Positions 8,072 through 16,113 of a stretch of DNA of 49,882 bases are shown piece after piece. Source of the DNA: a virus. The translations under genes and the position numbers were made by a program. The notes below the pieces were generated by a model, which did no database searches, was not told the DNA's origin, and saw only the letters and a list, made by a program, of their open reading frames with translations. Each line of letters opens with the position of its first letter. Positions within the stretch are counted from its first letter, which is position 1. The stretch is taken from positions 1-49,882 of IMG/VR virus record IMGVR_UViG_3300017605_000543. One strand, 5' to 3'.

Positions 8072-8535
8072 AGCCAAACCCCGTCAATCCGCAGGCCAAC
8101 CCGCCTGCACACGGCACCCAGCGACCACCCAAGCGGCCGCACCGATTCGCCCAGCTCACCCAGCGCTACGGCCCGCGACAGCCGCCAAAGCGGGCTTGCG
8201 GCTTTGGCAGTGAGCCACCCAGCCACGTCTCGCGGCCAGGCCCGGTCGTGCTCCGCAGCGAGCCACAGCGCGTGGAGCTCGAGCCCGGCCAGCGTGGGGC
8301 GTGGCTCGCCCGGCGGCGGCGGTGCGGCTGTCGACACTCGCAGCGCCACCGCCTGACCCGTCCTAGCCAGCACACAGCCGATGCAGGCCGGGATCGGCAG
8401 GGCGCTTAGCGTCCGCAGGTCACACTGGGCGGCTTCGAGCGCTGCGACCGTCACCACCTGCGGGACGGCATGACTAGCGGCGGGCAACCCAAGCCGGGGC
8501 ACACGGCGTGTTGGTGGCGTTCTAGATTCCGCCAC
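8068..8535 (-). CDS. Hypothetical protein
   Basis: The GTG start at 8535 is preceded by a purine-rich AGAAAG stretch about 10 nt upstream. The 155-aa product is Ala/Leu/Pro-rich, with CDLRTLSALPIPACIGC near 39-55, a Pro-rich linker (APPPPGEPRP) and a helical C-terminal half rich in Trp (LHALWLAAEHDRAWPRDVAGW). No known family is recognised. Its stop overlaps the RuvC-methyltransferase start by ATGA, which ties it to the replication operon. Confidence 0.6.
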   Translation of the reverse strand: MAESRTPPTRRVPRLGLPAASHAVPQVVTVAALEAAQCDLRTLSALPIPACIGCVLARTGQAVALRVSTAAPPPPGEPRPTLAGLELHALWLAAEHDRAWPRDVAGWLTAKAASPLWRLSRAVALGELGESVRPLGWSLGAVCRRVGLRIDGVWL

Positions 8536-8926
8536 GTTCGCCGCTTTCTATAAATAACTGGGCTCGTTTGGACTCATTTGGACTATAGCTTGGACTATAG
8601 CAAATCCAATCATTACATATACTTAGAGCCCGATTTATGGGTATAGCCCAGTTAGCACGGGTGTCGCCTCGCGTATGCGCGCGATGTTTTTTCTCAGGTG
8701 TCCCGCCGGATACTGGCTGACGCCCAAGGTGCGATACCGCATCACCCCGGCACACAGTGGTGCCAAGGAAAAATCTCACGCACATACGCGAGGCAGACCC
8801 CGTGCTAACTGGACTAGTCCCCAAAACGCGGTCGCAAGTATGCGAAACCATTGCGCCAGGGTGAGCCCATGGGCTAGTCCAAATGAGTCCAAACGAGCCC
8901 AGTTTTTTGTGAAAACTGGCGCTCAT
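8522..8926 (-). CDS. Doubtful reading frame spanning the inverted-repeat element
   Basis: This 134-aa frame starts in an ATGA overlap with the stop of the primase-helicase and runs 14 bp into the next gene, so its position is operon-like. Its sequence, however, comes almost wholly from the 349-bp inverted repeat. The same peptides (HTRG..RANW, SPNESKRAQ) are encoded on the other strand from the other arm. The composition, with many Ser, Cys and Trp, is atypical. I favour a non-coding element, but a translated product cannot be excluded. Confidence 0.25.
   Translation of the reverse strand: MSASFHKKLGSFGLIWTSPWAHPGAMVSHTCDRVLGTSPVSTGSASRMCVRFFLGTTVCRGDAVSHLGRQPVSGGTPEKKHRAHTRGDTRANWAIPINRALSICNDWICYSPSYSPNESKRAQLFIESGERGGI
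8556..8904. repeat. 349-bp imperfect inverted repeat element
   Basis: The outer arms 8556-8585 and 8875-8904 are perfect 30-bp inverted repeats (left arm begins AACTGGGCTCGTTTGG). Further in, 8648-8661 pairs perfectly with 8799-8812 (14 bp) and 8666-8677 with 8783-8794 (12 bp), with weaker complementarity between and towards the centre near 8730. The outer arms also contain internal repeats of GTCCAAA-type words. The element lies between the primase-helicase and downstream genes. It could be a replication origin, a structured RNA, or a non-autonomous mobile element. Confidence 0.8.
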
Positions 8927-11571
8927 TCGGCCAGCTCCACAATTTGCAAGAGCTCTACTACCTTGATTTGGCGTCCAGCGATTCGGACGCGCATGTCACA
9001 GCGGCCGGCGTCACATCGTGACCACCCGCGGCTCGCCCACAGCCGTATGACAACCTTCGCTGCGAGTCTATGGCGGCCGCAGAAATCCGAAAACTCGGTG
9101 GGCAGCACATACAGCGCATCGCCACTCCGAAAGCCGCGGAGCCGCTGTCCAGGTCGGATCACAGGCAAACACAGCCCGCCCGAAGTTGACATCGTGGCCA
9201 CCGGGAAACCATCCGGATCTGACAGTGCCCAATCTTCCACCAGCTGCCGCGCGCGCTGGGCGAGTGATTCGACCATGCTGGCCTGGCAGTGCTGCTGATA
9301 CGCAGCGCACATCCGGTCGCCCTGATTGCCGAATCCGATCCAATGGGCCATCGCTTCCGCGGTGGCGAGCGTCGCGAAATAGTGCGCCGTGCGTGCGTGG
9401 ATGCCGGGATCGTGCTCGCCGCCGGGCCCTGCGGCTTCGCGTGCGTAGCGCTGGAATTCCGCCAAGTATTCGGCGTGGTGCTGTCGCCATGCGGGCCAAT
9501 CGTCGATGTCCACAAGCATCTGCAGCCATTGGCGGCCGAAGTTGCCCGCGTGCTGGGCGCACGCCGCACGCAGCCGATCGATCGCGGTCGGTGTCAGCTT
9601 GCCGAATCCGGCCAGCGGCACGTTGATGATCCGTGTCCGCACGCCGGTGGCGCTGCTGTCCGACATCAAATCGCGCTCACCCGTGGATATGAGCACCGTG
9701 CGCCAGTGCTGGGTTTCACGCAGCGCCAGATCCCGCTGCGCACGCGTGCGGCCGGTGCCGTTGATCAGCATGTACACCATGCGATCGAGGGCTTCCGGTT
9801 CGCCGCCGCCGATTTCGTCGTAGCACTGCGGCAGGTCCGACAGCATCGCAGCGCGCAACTCAGCACCGGCGCCGGTCGCATTCCACGACGCCAGCCACTG
9901 CGGATCGTGCGGATCGCCGTACACGGATCCCGCGATCCGCAGCATCGATGTTTTGCCGGTGCTCGATTCGCCCGACAGGTGCACGCCGAAATTCGGCGCT
10001 GACAGCGGCTCGAGCAGCGGTGCGGCCAGCGCTGCGGCAATCACCAGCGCGCACGACAGGTCCGCGTCCCACGCCTCGCGCAGAGCGGCCACGTGGCTCA
10101 CTGCGTCACCACGCGGCCGCAGCGCGGCGTATAGTCGCTTTCGATCGCCACGTGAATCTAAAGCGACCTGTCCAGCAGCGCCGGCCGGCACACCGCGCGC
10201 GGTGATTGGTTCGCTGGACACAAAAGCCCGCTGGCCGTCCACGTCGTGCCACCCTACCCGGCCCACAGACTTGACCACGGGTATGTGTGCGGCGTTGACG
10301 GCGCCCAAGGCGTGCAGCCAATCGATCGTCTTGCCGGCGTTCGACGACGTGATCGGTGCACCGTACGCGCCGAGCTCCGCGACGCACGTGCGCGCATCGA
10401 CCATGGCGGACCGTGAGATGCATTGCGACGTCCACGAATCCGGCCCGTTGTGTTGATACGTGACGTCAACACGACCTTCGCCCGTGTACAGGTCTTCCAA
10501 ATACCGCTCGATCAGGATCGGGCCTGCGGCGCTGATCAGCTGGGCGCCGCCTTGGCGTTCTGCGACGCCCACACGCCACAGCGTGCCATCGTCGCGCACG
10601 TCGTACCCATCAGGCAGCACGCACGCTTTGGGCACCGGTGCGGCGGCCAGCGCCTTGACTGCATGGATACGTGCGCGCGGGTTGGACGGATCGATCGGAT
10701 CAAGCGGCGTGGCGGCACGCAGCACGGCCAGCGTTGCGTCTAGCCCGTGCTTCGCGAAATAATCGTCGATCCCCTTGCACGCCGGATCAGGCGAGCACGC
10801 GAGCACCACCGATGCCGCACCGTGGGCGTGGAGCACGCCGGCCAGGCGGCACGCAGCGCGCATCACTTGCCCGTTCGTGCGCGCGTCGCCGTCGAACACG
10901 ATCACATGCTGCCGCGCTGCTACGTGCACGTAGTCACGGATCAGCGGGTGCAGTTGCACGACTTCCGCATGCGACGTGCCGGGCTCGACCCAGTTATCCA
11001 CACCAGTTAGGCCGATGCACGGCAGGCCCAACTGATCGAGCAGCAGAGCCTTTTTCTCGCCTTCCGTCCAATACATCGGCGGCGGTGGTGCGGGTGCCGG
11101 ATCCACACCAGCTGTCGGCGGTGCGGCGGCCGGATCCTCACCAGCTGCCGGCGGGCCGTACGCACCGGCCATGCGCGCGCGCGGTGGGTAGTACACCACC
11201 GAGCCAATGCGGTGTGATTGGTCGTACTTGATGGCCCGCGGCTTCGACCCACGGGCGTCTACACGCGGCGTCGTGGGCTTGACGCGATACACGTACGGCG
11301 CGACGTCGCCAGGCAGAAAGAAAGGAAAAACCAGCGCGGCGCCGCAGCTCCGCGGGTACGTGCTGCGATCAACCAGCATCCCGATCGCGCGCGGCGACAG
11401 CTCCGTGTACAGCGCCGCAAGCGCGATGGTTTCATCTGTCAGGCCCGACGCATGCAGCTCCGCTGTGTGGGCGGTGCTGCATTCACGCTTGACCGGCAGT
11501 GGCACCACCACGCGCCGCGGCGTGGTGGTGGGGCGTGACTTTGTGATCGGGCCGTCTGACACGGCTTTCAT
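8923..11571 (-). CDS. Primase-helicase: TOPRIM (DUF3854-like) plus DUF927-type helicase
   Basis: This 882-aa protein is the main replication enzyme in the window. Residues about 75-130 resemble a CHC2-less primase N-domain. A TOPRIM-like DUF3854 region has the glutamate in TEGEKKALLLDQLGLP (169-184) and the acidic pair in VIVFDGDA (223-230). Residues about 320-870 match the DUF927 superfamily-3-like ATPase, with Walker A GESSTGKTS (534-542) and Walker B CYDEIGGG (583-590). A Pro/Ala linker sits at 140-166. No DNA polymerase is encoded nearby, so host polymerase use is likely. It is coupled to the upstream gene by ATGA. Confidence 0.9.
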   Translation of the reverse strand: MKAVSDGPITKSRPTTTPRRVVVPLPVKRECSTAHTAELHASGLTDETIALAALYTELSPRAIGMLVDRSTYPRSCGAALVFPFFLPGDVAPYVYRVKPTTPRVDARGSKPRAIKYDQSHRIGSVVYYPPRARMAGAYGPPAAGEDPAAAPPTAGVDPAPAPPPPMYWTEGEKKALLLDQLGLPCIGLTGVDNWVEPGTSHAEVVQLHPLIRDYVHVAARQHVIVFDGDARTNGQVMRAACRLAGVLHAHGAASVVLACSPDPACKGIDDYFAKHGLDATLAVLRAATPLDPIDPSNPRARIHAVKALAAAPVPKACVLPDGYDVRDDGTLWRVGVAERQGGAQLISAAGPILIERYLEDLYTGEGRVDVTYQHNGPDSWTSQCISRSAMVDARTCVAELGAYGAPITSSNAGKTIDWLHALGAVNAAHIPVVKSVGRVGWHDVDGQRAFVSSEPITARGVPAGAAGQVALDSRGDRKRLYAALRPRGDAVSHVAALREAWDADLSCALVIAAALAAPLLEPLSAPNFGVHLSGESSTGKTSMLRIAGSVYGDPHDPQWLASWNATGAGAELRAAMLSDLPQCYDEIGGGEPEALDRMVYMLINGTGRTRAQRDLALRETQHWRTVLISTGERDLMSDSSATGVRTRIINVPLAGFGKLTPTAIDRLRAACAQHAGNFGRQWLQMLVDIDDWPAWRQHHAEYLAEFQRYAREAAGPGGEHDPGIHARTAHYFATLATAEAMAHWIGFGNQGDRMCAAYQQHCQASMVESLAQRARQLVEDWALSDPDGFPVATMSTSGGLCLPVIRPGQRLRGFRSGDALYVLPTEFSDFCGRHRLAAKVVIRLWASRGWSRCDAGRCDMRVRIAGRQIKVVELLQIVELAE

Positions 11572-12293
11572 GCGACGTCGTGGCCGGGCGTGGACGTGGG
11601 CGGCTGCGTGCCGTCCGAACGTCTAGGCGGTGGCGGTAGTCGTGTGGGCCCGCTGGGCACGGCCACCACGGGCGGCACGAATTCCACGGTCGTGATAGGT
11701 GTCGAGCCGTCGTCGTCGGGCCAGGGCTCGAAGCCATCATCATCGGCCGGCGGCGGTGGCTCCGGCCCGTCGTCGCTGCTGTCGGCGGCTTCGCTGCCAA
11801 ACAAATCGTGCACCAAATCAGCGCCTGTCATCGTGCGCGATTCCACGGTGGTGCCCGTGTCGGTACGCAGCAGCCGCCATTCTTTCGCGGTGTAATCAGC
11901 GCGCCACACGCAATCGATCGGCCGTTCCTCGACGCCTGCATCGATGATGTGGGCCAGCTTGTTGCGGCGCGCCGCGTGCTCGCGTGCTGTCCTAGATATC
12001 TCCGCCGCCGCAGCTTTCAGGCGCTCATATTGCAGCTCGCATTCCGACTGCTCTTGACCGTACTCGAGCCGCTCAGCTTCTGTCAGCGCGCACGGACACG
12101 CGCGGGTTTCGGTGCGCTCGCCCGGTTCCGCCGCTATCGGCTGCAGTGGTTCCAACGGCTGCGCGTGGCCGTTGCTCGCTGCCACCGCCTGCACCGCCGG
12201 CGGTGTGGTCGCCGCCGGCGCCACCTTCCGGCGCTTGGATGTCTCGGGTGTCTCGGGTGTCGTCGTCGTGGGTGTCGTGGGTCGCTTCGCCAT
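11568..12293 (-). CDS. Conserved-type phage protein of the replication operon
   Basis: The 241-aa product has low-complexity ends (Thr/Pro-rich 1-60 and acidic Pro-rich 165-241) around a folded core at about 65-160. The core contains ECELQYERLKAAAAEISR, then RPIDCVWRADYTAKEWRLLR and RTDTGTTVESRTMT. Similar cores with an RxDTGxxVxxRxMT ending occur in many small phage proteins of unknown function. The ATG at 12293 has an AAAGG-type ribosome site about 12 nt upstream. The first 221 bp overlap the upstream regulator in another frame. The stop overlaps the primase start by ATGA. Confidence 0.75.
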   Translation of the reverse strand: MAKRPTTPTTTTPETPETSKRRKVAPAATTPPAVQAVAASNGHAQPLEPLQPIAAEPGERTETRACPCALTEAERLEYGQEQSECELQYERLKAAAAEISRTAREHAARRNKLAHIIDAGVEERPIDCVWRADYTAKEWRLLRTDTGTTVESRTMTGADLVHDLFGSEAADSSDDGPEPPPPADDDGFEPWPDDDGSTPITTVEFVPPVVAVPSGPTRLPPPPRRSDGTQPPTSTPGHDVA

Positions 12294-12510
12294 CTGGATC
12301 GCCGCCTTTCGCGTCTAGTCCTAGTGCCTCATGTGGTGCGGACCCGAACAGCATCACGAGCCGCCGCAGCTGCGACACGCACGGCTCGGACTCGCCACGC
12401 TCCCATCGCGACAGCGTGACGGGGTGTGTCTGCGCGATTTCGGCGACGTCACGTTGCAGCAAACCGCGCGACGTCCGCGCGGTGAACAACCATTCGCCGA
12501 AGGTCCACAT
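12073..12510 (-). CDS. XRE/Cro-type regulator (short HTH protein)
   Basis: Residues 1-65 form a helix-turn-helix domain (LFTARTSRGLLQRDVAEIAQTHPVTLSRWERGESEP), probably a Cro/C1-type DNA-binding repressor. Residues 66-100 are acidic, and the rest is Gly-rich and overlaps the next gene in another frame for 221 bp, so the biologically relevant C-terminus is uncertain. The gene is the first of the leftward early operon and faces the plus-strand regulator at 12618 across an AT-richer intergenic region. This is the classic layout of a genetic switch. Confidence 0.8.
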   Translation of the reverse strand: MWTFGEWLFTARTSRGLLQRDVAEIAQTHPVTLSRWERGESEPCVSQLRRLVMLFGSAPHEALGLDAKGGDPDGEATHDTHDDDTRDTRDIQAPEGGAGGDHTAGGAGGGSEQRPRAAVGTTAADSGGTGRAHRNPRVSVRADRS

Positions 12511-12617
12511 CGTGCCGCACGCTAGTCATTTTTGACGTGTCGTGGCAAGTTGACTTGCACAGCAAAAATGCAAATGCGCGATTGCGTTTTTGTTCGTTGG
12601 CAGCGTACACACGGGCC
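12511..12617. promoter_or_regulatory. Divergent promoter/operator region between the two XRE regulators
   Basis: This is the most AT-rich stretch for kilobases. It contains TTGACGTGT (12532-12540) and a perfect 6-bp-arm inverted repeat GCAAGTTGACTTGC (12545-12558) whose centre holds a -35-like TTGACT. It lies between regulators reading outward on opposite strands, so it probably carries divergent promoters and operators for both. Confidence 0.6.
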
Positions 12618-13088
12618 GTGACGTCCCGTAGTCCTACCCGTTCGCCCGCCCCCAAGCCGCCCGCCAAACGGCCGCCTAAACGCCCACCCGCGCCCGCCCT
12701 GACCCGCCCTGACTTCGGTCCACGCCTGCAGACTCTGCGCGAGCAATGCGGCCACACGCAGACGGACCTGGCCGTCAAGATCGACGTATCAATCGCTACG
12801 ATATCGCGCTGGGAACGCGGCCAGTCAGAGCCACGAATCGAGCAGATTATCGGCATTTCAGACGCGCTAGGACTGTCGATCGATCAGCTGCTGGGCGGCG
12901 GCGTCGCAGCACCGGATCCGATGCCGGATGCACTGATGTTGTTTCTGCGGTCGGCTGCCGGGCGACTCGCCATCGAAGCCGGACTGCTGCCAACGCTGCG
13001 ACACCTGCGACTGGCCAAGCCACCCACGCTTGAGCTTTATCGCGCCATCACGGTGGCCTTGCTCGGCGCTGGCGCGGGTGAGGACTAG
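12618..13088 (+). CDS. XRE-family transcription regulator (candidate repressor)
   Basis: The GTG at 12618 is preferred because the longer in-frame extension to 12537 runs through the presumed promoter. The 156-aa product has a Pro/Arg-rich arm (1-27), a clear XRE helix-turn-helix (LQTLREQCGHTQTDLAVKIDVSIATISRWERGQSEPRIEQI) and a helical C-terminal region (LMLFLRSAAGRLAIEAGLLP) suited to dimerisation. It faces the minus-strand HTH gene, and the pair could act as a lysogeny switch. The domain is certain; the repressor role is inferred. Confidence 0.85.
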   Translation: MTSRSPTRSPAPKPPAKRPPKRPPAPALTRPDFGPRLQTLREQCGHTQTDLAVKIDVSIATISRWERGQSEPRIEQIIGISDALGLSIDQLLGGGVAAPDPMPDALMLFLRSAAGRLAIEAGLLPTLRHLRLAKPPTLELYRAITVALLGAGAGED

Positions 13089-13110
13089 CGACGGGATCCG
13101 CGCAGCAAAA

Positions 13111-13147
13111 TTGACGTGTGATCGCTAGCGATTTTGTGCGTTGACGT
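13111..13147 (+). promoter_or_regulatory. Promoter/operator region upstream of the YozE-like gene
   Basis: TTGACGTGT at 13111-13119 repeats the 12532-12540 word. It is followed by the perfect 12-bp palindrome ATCGCTAGCGAT (13121-13132) and a second TTGACG (13141-13146) able to act as a -35 box. The cluster sits in the 167-bp gap before the gene at 13256. Confidence 0.5.
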
Positions 13148-13255
13148 CTGTCAGTGAGGCTACCTTGTACGACGTGTGACCGCGACTTTTGGGGTGTGCG
13201 AAAATCATCCCTTGATCCACCTAGACGGCTTGCACGCGTGCCAGTAGGTGGGCAA

Positions 13256-13504
13256 ATGGGTGATTTTCCCGCCAAGAAAACTCAGGGTTTCAAGACGTGG
13301 CTGCTCGAACGCGCGGAGACTGGCTGCGAGCTCCCGCTAGCGCATTTAGCAGTGCTGGCAGATGTGGCAGCGAGCCGCTGTCCCGCCGATGCCGCCGCCT
13401 ATGATCGGCTCGCCGATGTGCTGGCGAGCCACGACCGCGGAGCCACCGCCATGCCGCCAGAACTGCCCAAGGCGCCGCCGTGCGTCCTATGCGGGGTGCG
13501 CTGA
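13256..13504 (+). CDS. Small protein with a YozE SAM-like fold, probable
   Basis: The ATG at 13256 has a GTAGGTGGG ribosome-binding stretch directly upstream. The 82-aa product begins MGDFPAKKTQGFKTWLLERA, and GFKTWLLERA followed by ELPLAHLAVLADVAASRCP and YDRLADVLASHD resembles the YozE_SAM_like fold found in small Firmicute and phage proteins. The C-terminus has a CVLC pair. The function is unknown; it is the second gene of the rightward early region. Confidence 0.6.
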   Translation: MGDFPAKKTQGFKTWLLERAETGCELPLAHLAVLADVAASRCPADAAAYDRLADVLASHDRGATAMPPELPKAPPCVLCGVR

Positions 13505-13679
13505 CCTGCCGGACATCTCGCTGCCGGCCGCGGAGCGCGCGATTGCGGAGTGGCTTACGATATCGAGCCCGGCCCGCAACGCTTTTGTGCACCTCAGCGA
13601 CTTCCACACGACCACGAAAAACGCGGTAACACTTAGCTATTTTGTCGAAGCTGCAGCCGCGATCCGTCGCCCGCGCTGA
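13416..13679 (+). CDS. Possible small overlapping gene
   Basis: An open frame continues from inside the YozE-like gene (ATG at 13416) to 13679. The non-overlapping part, from about 13505, encodes a plausible helical segment (AAERAIAEWLTISSPARNAF, then AVTLSYFVEAAAAIRR). No ribosome site decides a start, and the frame is +1 relative to the preceding gene. It could be a separate small gene or a vestige. The antisense frame here is arginine-rich and not credible. Confidence 0.3.
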   Translation: MCWRATTAEPPPCRQNCPRRRRASYAGCADLPDISLPAAERAIAEWLTISSPARNAFVHLSDFHTTTKNAVTLSYFVEAAAAIRRPR

Positions 13680-13754
13680 TCTGCATTCCCGCTTAGTTAC
13701 CACGGGTCGATTATTTCGGGTTTTCCCCCGTTTTCTTGGTGTTTTTTTGCCCAA

Positions 13755-13788
13755 ACTAAGCAAATTTGCTTAGTCAAAAATGACGTGT
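13755..13788 (+). promoter_or_regulatory. 20-bp perfect palindrome and TGACGTGT word upstream of the Fe-S nuclease
   Basis: Positions 13755-13774 (ACTAAGCAAATTTGCTTAGT) form a perfect palindrome in a T-rich region. TGACGTGT follows at 13781-13788, the third copy of this word in the early region and 14 bases before the GTG at 13802. A dimeric repressor operator is the simplest reading. Confidence 0.55.
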
Positions 13789-13801
13789 TACGCCTGCCAG
13801 C

Positions 13802-14926
13802 GTGACATCGCACAGCAGTACCCACCCACTCACCGATACCGCCGTCACCACCACCGCGCTGGCCACCGCGACCGCGCCCACGCCGCACCGCCGGCTGCAG
13901 CTGCTGACAAACTCGCAGCTGCGCACGCACCACTCATGCGCGCTTGAGCACCACTACCGTTACCAGCTCGGTATGCGGCCGGTGGGCGCCACCGCAGAGG
14001 CTCTGCGGTGGGGCACGCTATGGCACGCTGGGCTCGAAGCTTGGTGGCGAGCATACGCCACGCCGGAGCTGCAGCTCACGGCGGCGCTTGATGCCATTCG
14101 CCCGCTCGCCCTGGACGCGTACGACCTGGCACGGGCAGAAGTGCTGCTGCGTGGGTACGACGCCCGATGGCGCGGTGACTTGGACCTTGAGATCTTGGGC
14201 GTGGAGCTCGAATTTCGTGCGCCGCTGGTAAACCCGGCCACCGGTCGGCACTCGCAGACGTTTGAAGTCGGCGGCAAATTCGATGCTCTGGTGCTCAACC
14301 ACCGCGACAGCCGCGTGTACACCGTCGAACACAAATCGTCGGGCCAGGACATCACGCCGGGCTCCGTATACTGGCAGTGTCTGCGGCTCGATTCGCAGGT
14401 GTCGACCTACCACGCTGGCGCCAAAGCACTGGGCTTCGACGTCGCTGGGTGCTTGTACGATGTCGTCGGCAAGCCGCGATTGTCGCCGCTCCAAGCGACG
14501 CCCGTGGAAAAACGGCAGTACACAAAAGCCGGCGCCCTGTACGCAAAACAGCGCGCGGAAAACGAGACGCCTGATGAGTTTGCGCTCCGCCTGACAGAGC
14601 ATGTCGTCGCGAACATCGACAGCGTGTATCAGCGCGGCTGGGTCGTGCGGCTGGCCGATGAGGAAATCGACGCAGCGCGCGACGCCTGGCTCACTGCACG
14701 CCGCATCCGCGACGAACAACTGGCCGGGTACTACCCGCGCAACGTTTCCAGCTGCGAGCGTTACGGCCGGATGTGTGAGTATTTCCCGGTTTGCACGCGC
14801 GAAACATCGCTCGCAGACTGGACGCGGTACCAGCGTGTAGACAACACGCATCCCGAGCTACCCAGCGCCGCTAAGGATGGCAGCGGCGCACCGATCTACG
14901 CTCACGACGACGGCAAGGCAGCCTGA
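13802..14926 (+). CDS. PD-(D/E)XK exonuclease with Fe-S cluster (Cas4/AddB-like)
   Basis: The 374-aa product has the RecB-family nuclease motifs: GTLWHAGLEA (71-80), D161 in GGKFDALVL and E176/K178 in TVEHKSS. C46 near the N-terminus plus C318, C325 and C331 near the C-terminus give the four-cysteine pattern of a 4Fe-4S cluster that staples the fold, as in Cas4, AddB and phage exonucleases. It precedes a Sak4-like recombinase and an SSB-like protein, so it probably resects DNA ends for phage recombination. The start is GTG at 13802. Confidence 0.88.
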   Translation: MTSHSSTHPLTDTAVTTTALATATAPTPHRRLQLLTNSQLRTHHSCALEHHYRYQLGMRPVGATAEALRWGTLWHAGLEAWWRAYATPELQLTAALDAIRPLALDAYDLARAEVLLRGYDARWRGDLDLEILGVELEFRAPLVNPATGRHSQTFEVGGKFDALVLNHRDSRVYTVEHKSSGQDITPGSVYWQCLRLDSQVSTYHAGAKALGFDVAGCLYDVVGKPRLSPLQATPVEKRQYTKAGALYAKQRAENETPDEFALRLTEHVVANIDSVYQRGWVVRLADEEIDAARDAWLTARRIRDEQLAGYYPRNVSSCERYGRMCEYFPVCTRETSLADWTRYQRVDNTHPELPSAAKDGSGAPIYAHDDGKAA

Positions 14927-14964
14927 CACCCGGCACACCGGCACGCAACTAACAAGAGGGCACC

Positions 14965-16113
14965 ATGTCAGCGACCACAGCAGCACAGCAATCCATCGAA
15001 GCCGCACGCGCGGCCATCGCACAAGCCACCGGCGGCCGCGCGCCCAGCGCGGCCAACCAAACCGGCCCAACCCCACCGCCCAGCATCCGCAAGCCTGGCC
15101 GCATGGCGCTGGGCGCCGTCGTCAAGGGCAAGATCGCCAAGCCTCTGCGCGTGGTGTTGTACGGCCTGGAAGGTGTGGGCAAATCCACGTTTGCCGCTGG
15201 CGCGCCTGCACCGATTTTTCTGGGCGCGGAAGATGGCACCTCAGAGCTAGACGTGCACCGCTTCCCGCAGCCGCGTGCGTGGTCCGACGTGTTCGACGGC
15301 ATCGCGGAGCTGTCCACAGCCGAGCACGGCTATCAAACACTGGTGATCGATACGCTCGATTGGCTCGAGCCGCTGTGCTGGCGTCACGTGTGCCAGAACG
15401 TGCGGGACCAAGGCGGCAAGCAATGCGCGGCGATCGAGGATTTTGGCTTCGGGCGCGGCTACACGGCGGCGCTGGACGAATGGCGGCGGCTCACCAGCGC
15501 ACTCGAAAGCCTGATCGCGAAGCGCGGTATGCACATGGTGATCCTGGCTCATAGCCACGTCAAAGCCTTCAAGGATCCCGGCTTCGAGCCATTCGACCGG
15601 CACGAAATGAAGCTCAACATCAAGGCGGCCGGCTTGTGGCGTGAGTGGGTGGATGCGGTGTTGTTCGCCGCGCACGACTTGTCCACAGTTGAAAAGGCCG
15701 GCCGCGTGCGCGGCGTCATGACTGACGCCCGGTTCATCCACACGCAGCGCACGGCGGCGTACGATGCCAAAAACCGTTACGACCTGCCACCACGTCTCGC
15801 CCTCGATTGGTCCGACTTTTACGAAGCGGTCACGGCCCGCCGGCCTGCAGCGCTGGCACGGCTTGCCGAACAAATCGAGGCTCTGTTGACGTTTGCCGCG
15901 GATGGCAAGCGCGCGGAACGTGTACGCGCTTCGACGGCTGCCGCGGTCGCCGCCCAAGATGCCGCGGAGCTCGCACGCATCGCCAACAAGTTGGCCGCAC
16001 TGATCGCCACCGACATCGACGCCGCCCAAGGCGCCCAAGCCGCCCAAACTGTCGAACTAGCCGCAGCCGTAGCCACCGACACCACCGCAGCCACGCAGGA
16101 GATCAGCCAGTGA
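14965..16113 (+). CDS. Sak4-type RecA-like ATPase (single-strand annealing/recombination)
   Basis: The ATG at 14965 follows a GAGGG ribosome site. The 382-aa product has an Ala-rich arm, then an AAA_24/Sak4 core: Walker A GLEGVGKST (67-75), Walker B TLVIDTLDWLE (125-135) and a motif near VILAHSHVKAF. A long Ala-rich helical tail begins near residue 290. Sak4 proteins are minimal RecA/Rad51-like recombinases in phages and are typically paired with an SSB. The next gene has an SSB-like tail and overlaps by GTGA. Confidence 0.88.
   Translation: MSATTAAQQSIEAARAAIAQATGGRAPSAANQTGPTPPPSIRKPGRMALGAVVKGKIAKPLRVVLYGLEGVGKSTFAAGAPAPIFLGAEDGTSELDVHRFPQPRAWSDVFDGIAELSTAEHGYQTLVIDTLDWLEPLCWRHVCQNVRDQGGKQCAAIEDFGFGRGYTAALDEWRRLTSALESLIAKRGMHMVILAHSHVKAFKDPGFEPFDRHEMKLNIKAAGLWREWVDAVLFAAHDLSTVEKAGRVRGVMTDARFIHTQRTAAYDAKNRYDLPPRLALDWSDFYEAVTARRPAALARLAEQIEALLTFAADGKRAERVRASTAAAVAAQDAAELARIANKLAALIATDIDAAQGAQAAQTVELAAAVATDTTAATQEISQ

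Noticed and set aside
9289-10002. Long plus-strand frame opposite the primase-helicase
   Set aside because: High GC creates long antisense frames; the minus-strand frame carries all helicase motifs.
13290-13763. Minus-strand frame of 157 codons over the YozE-like region
   Set aside because: It is arginine-rich, antisense to a gene with a good ribosome site, and crosses the palindromic operator.
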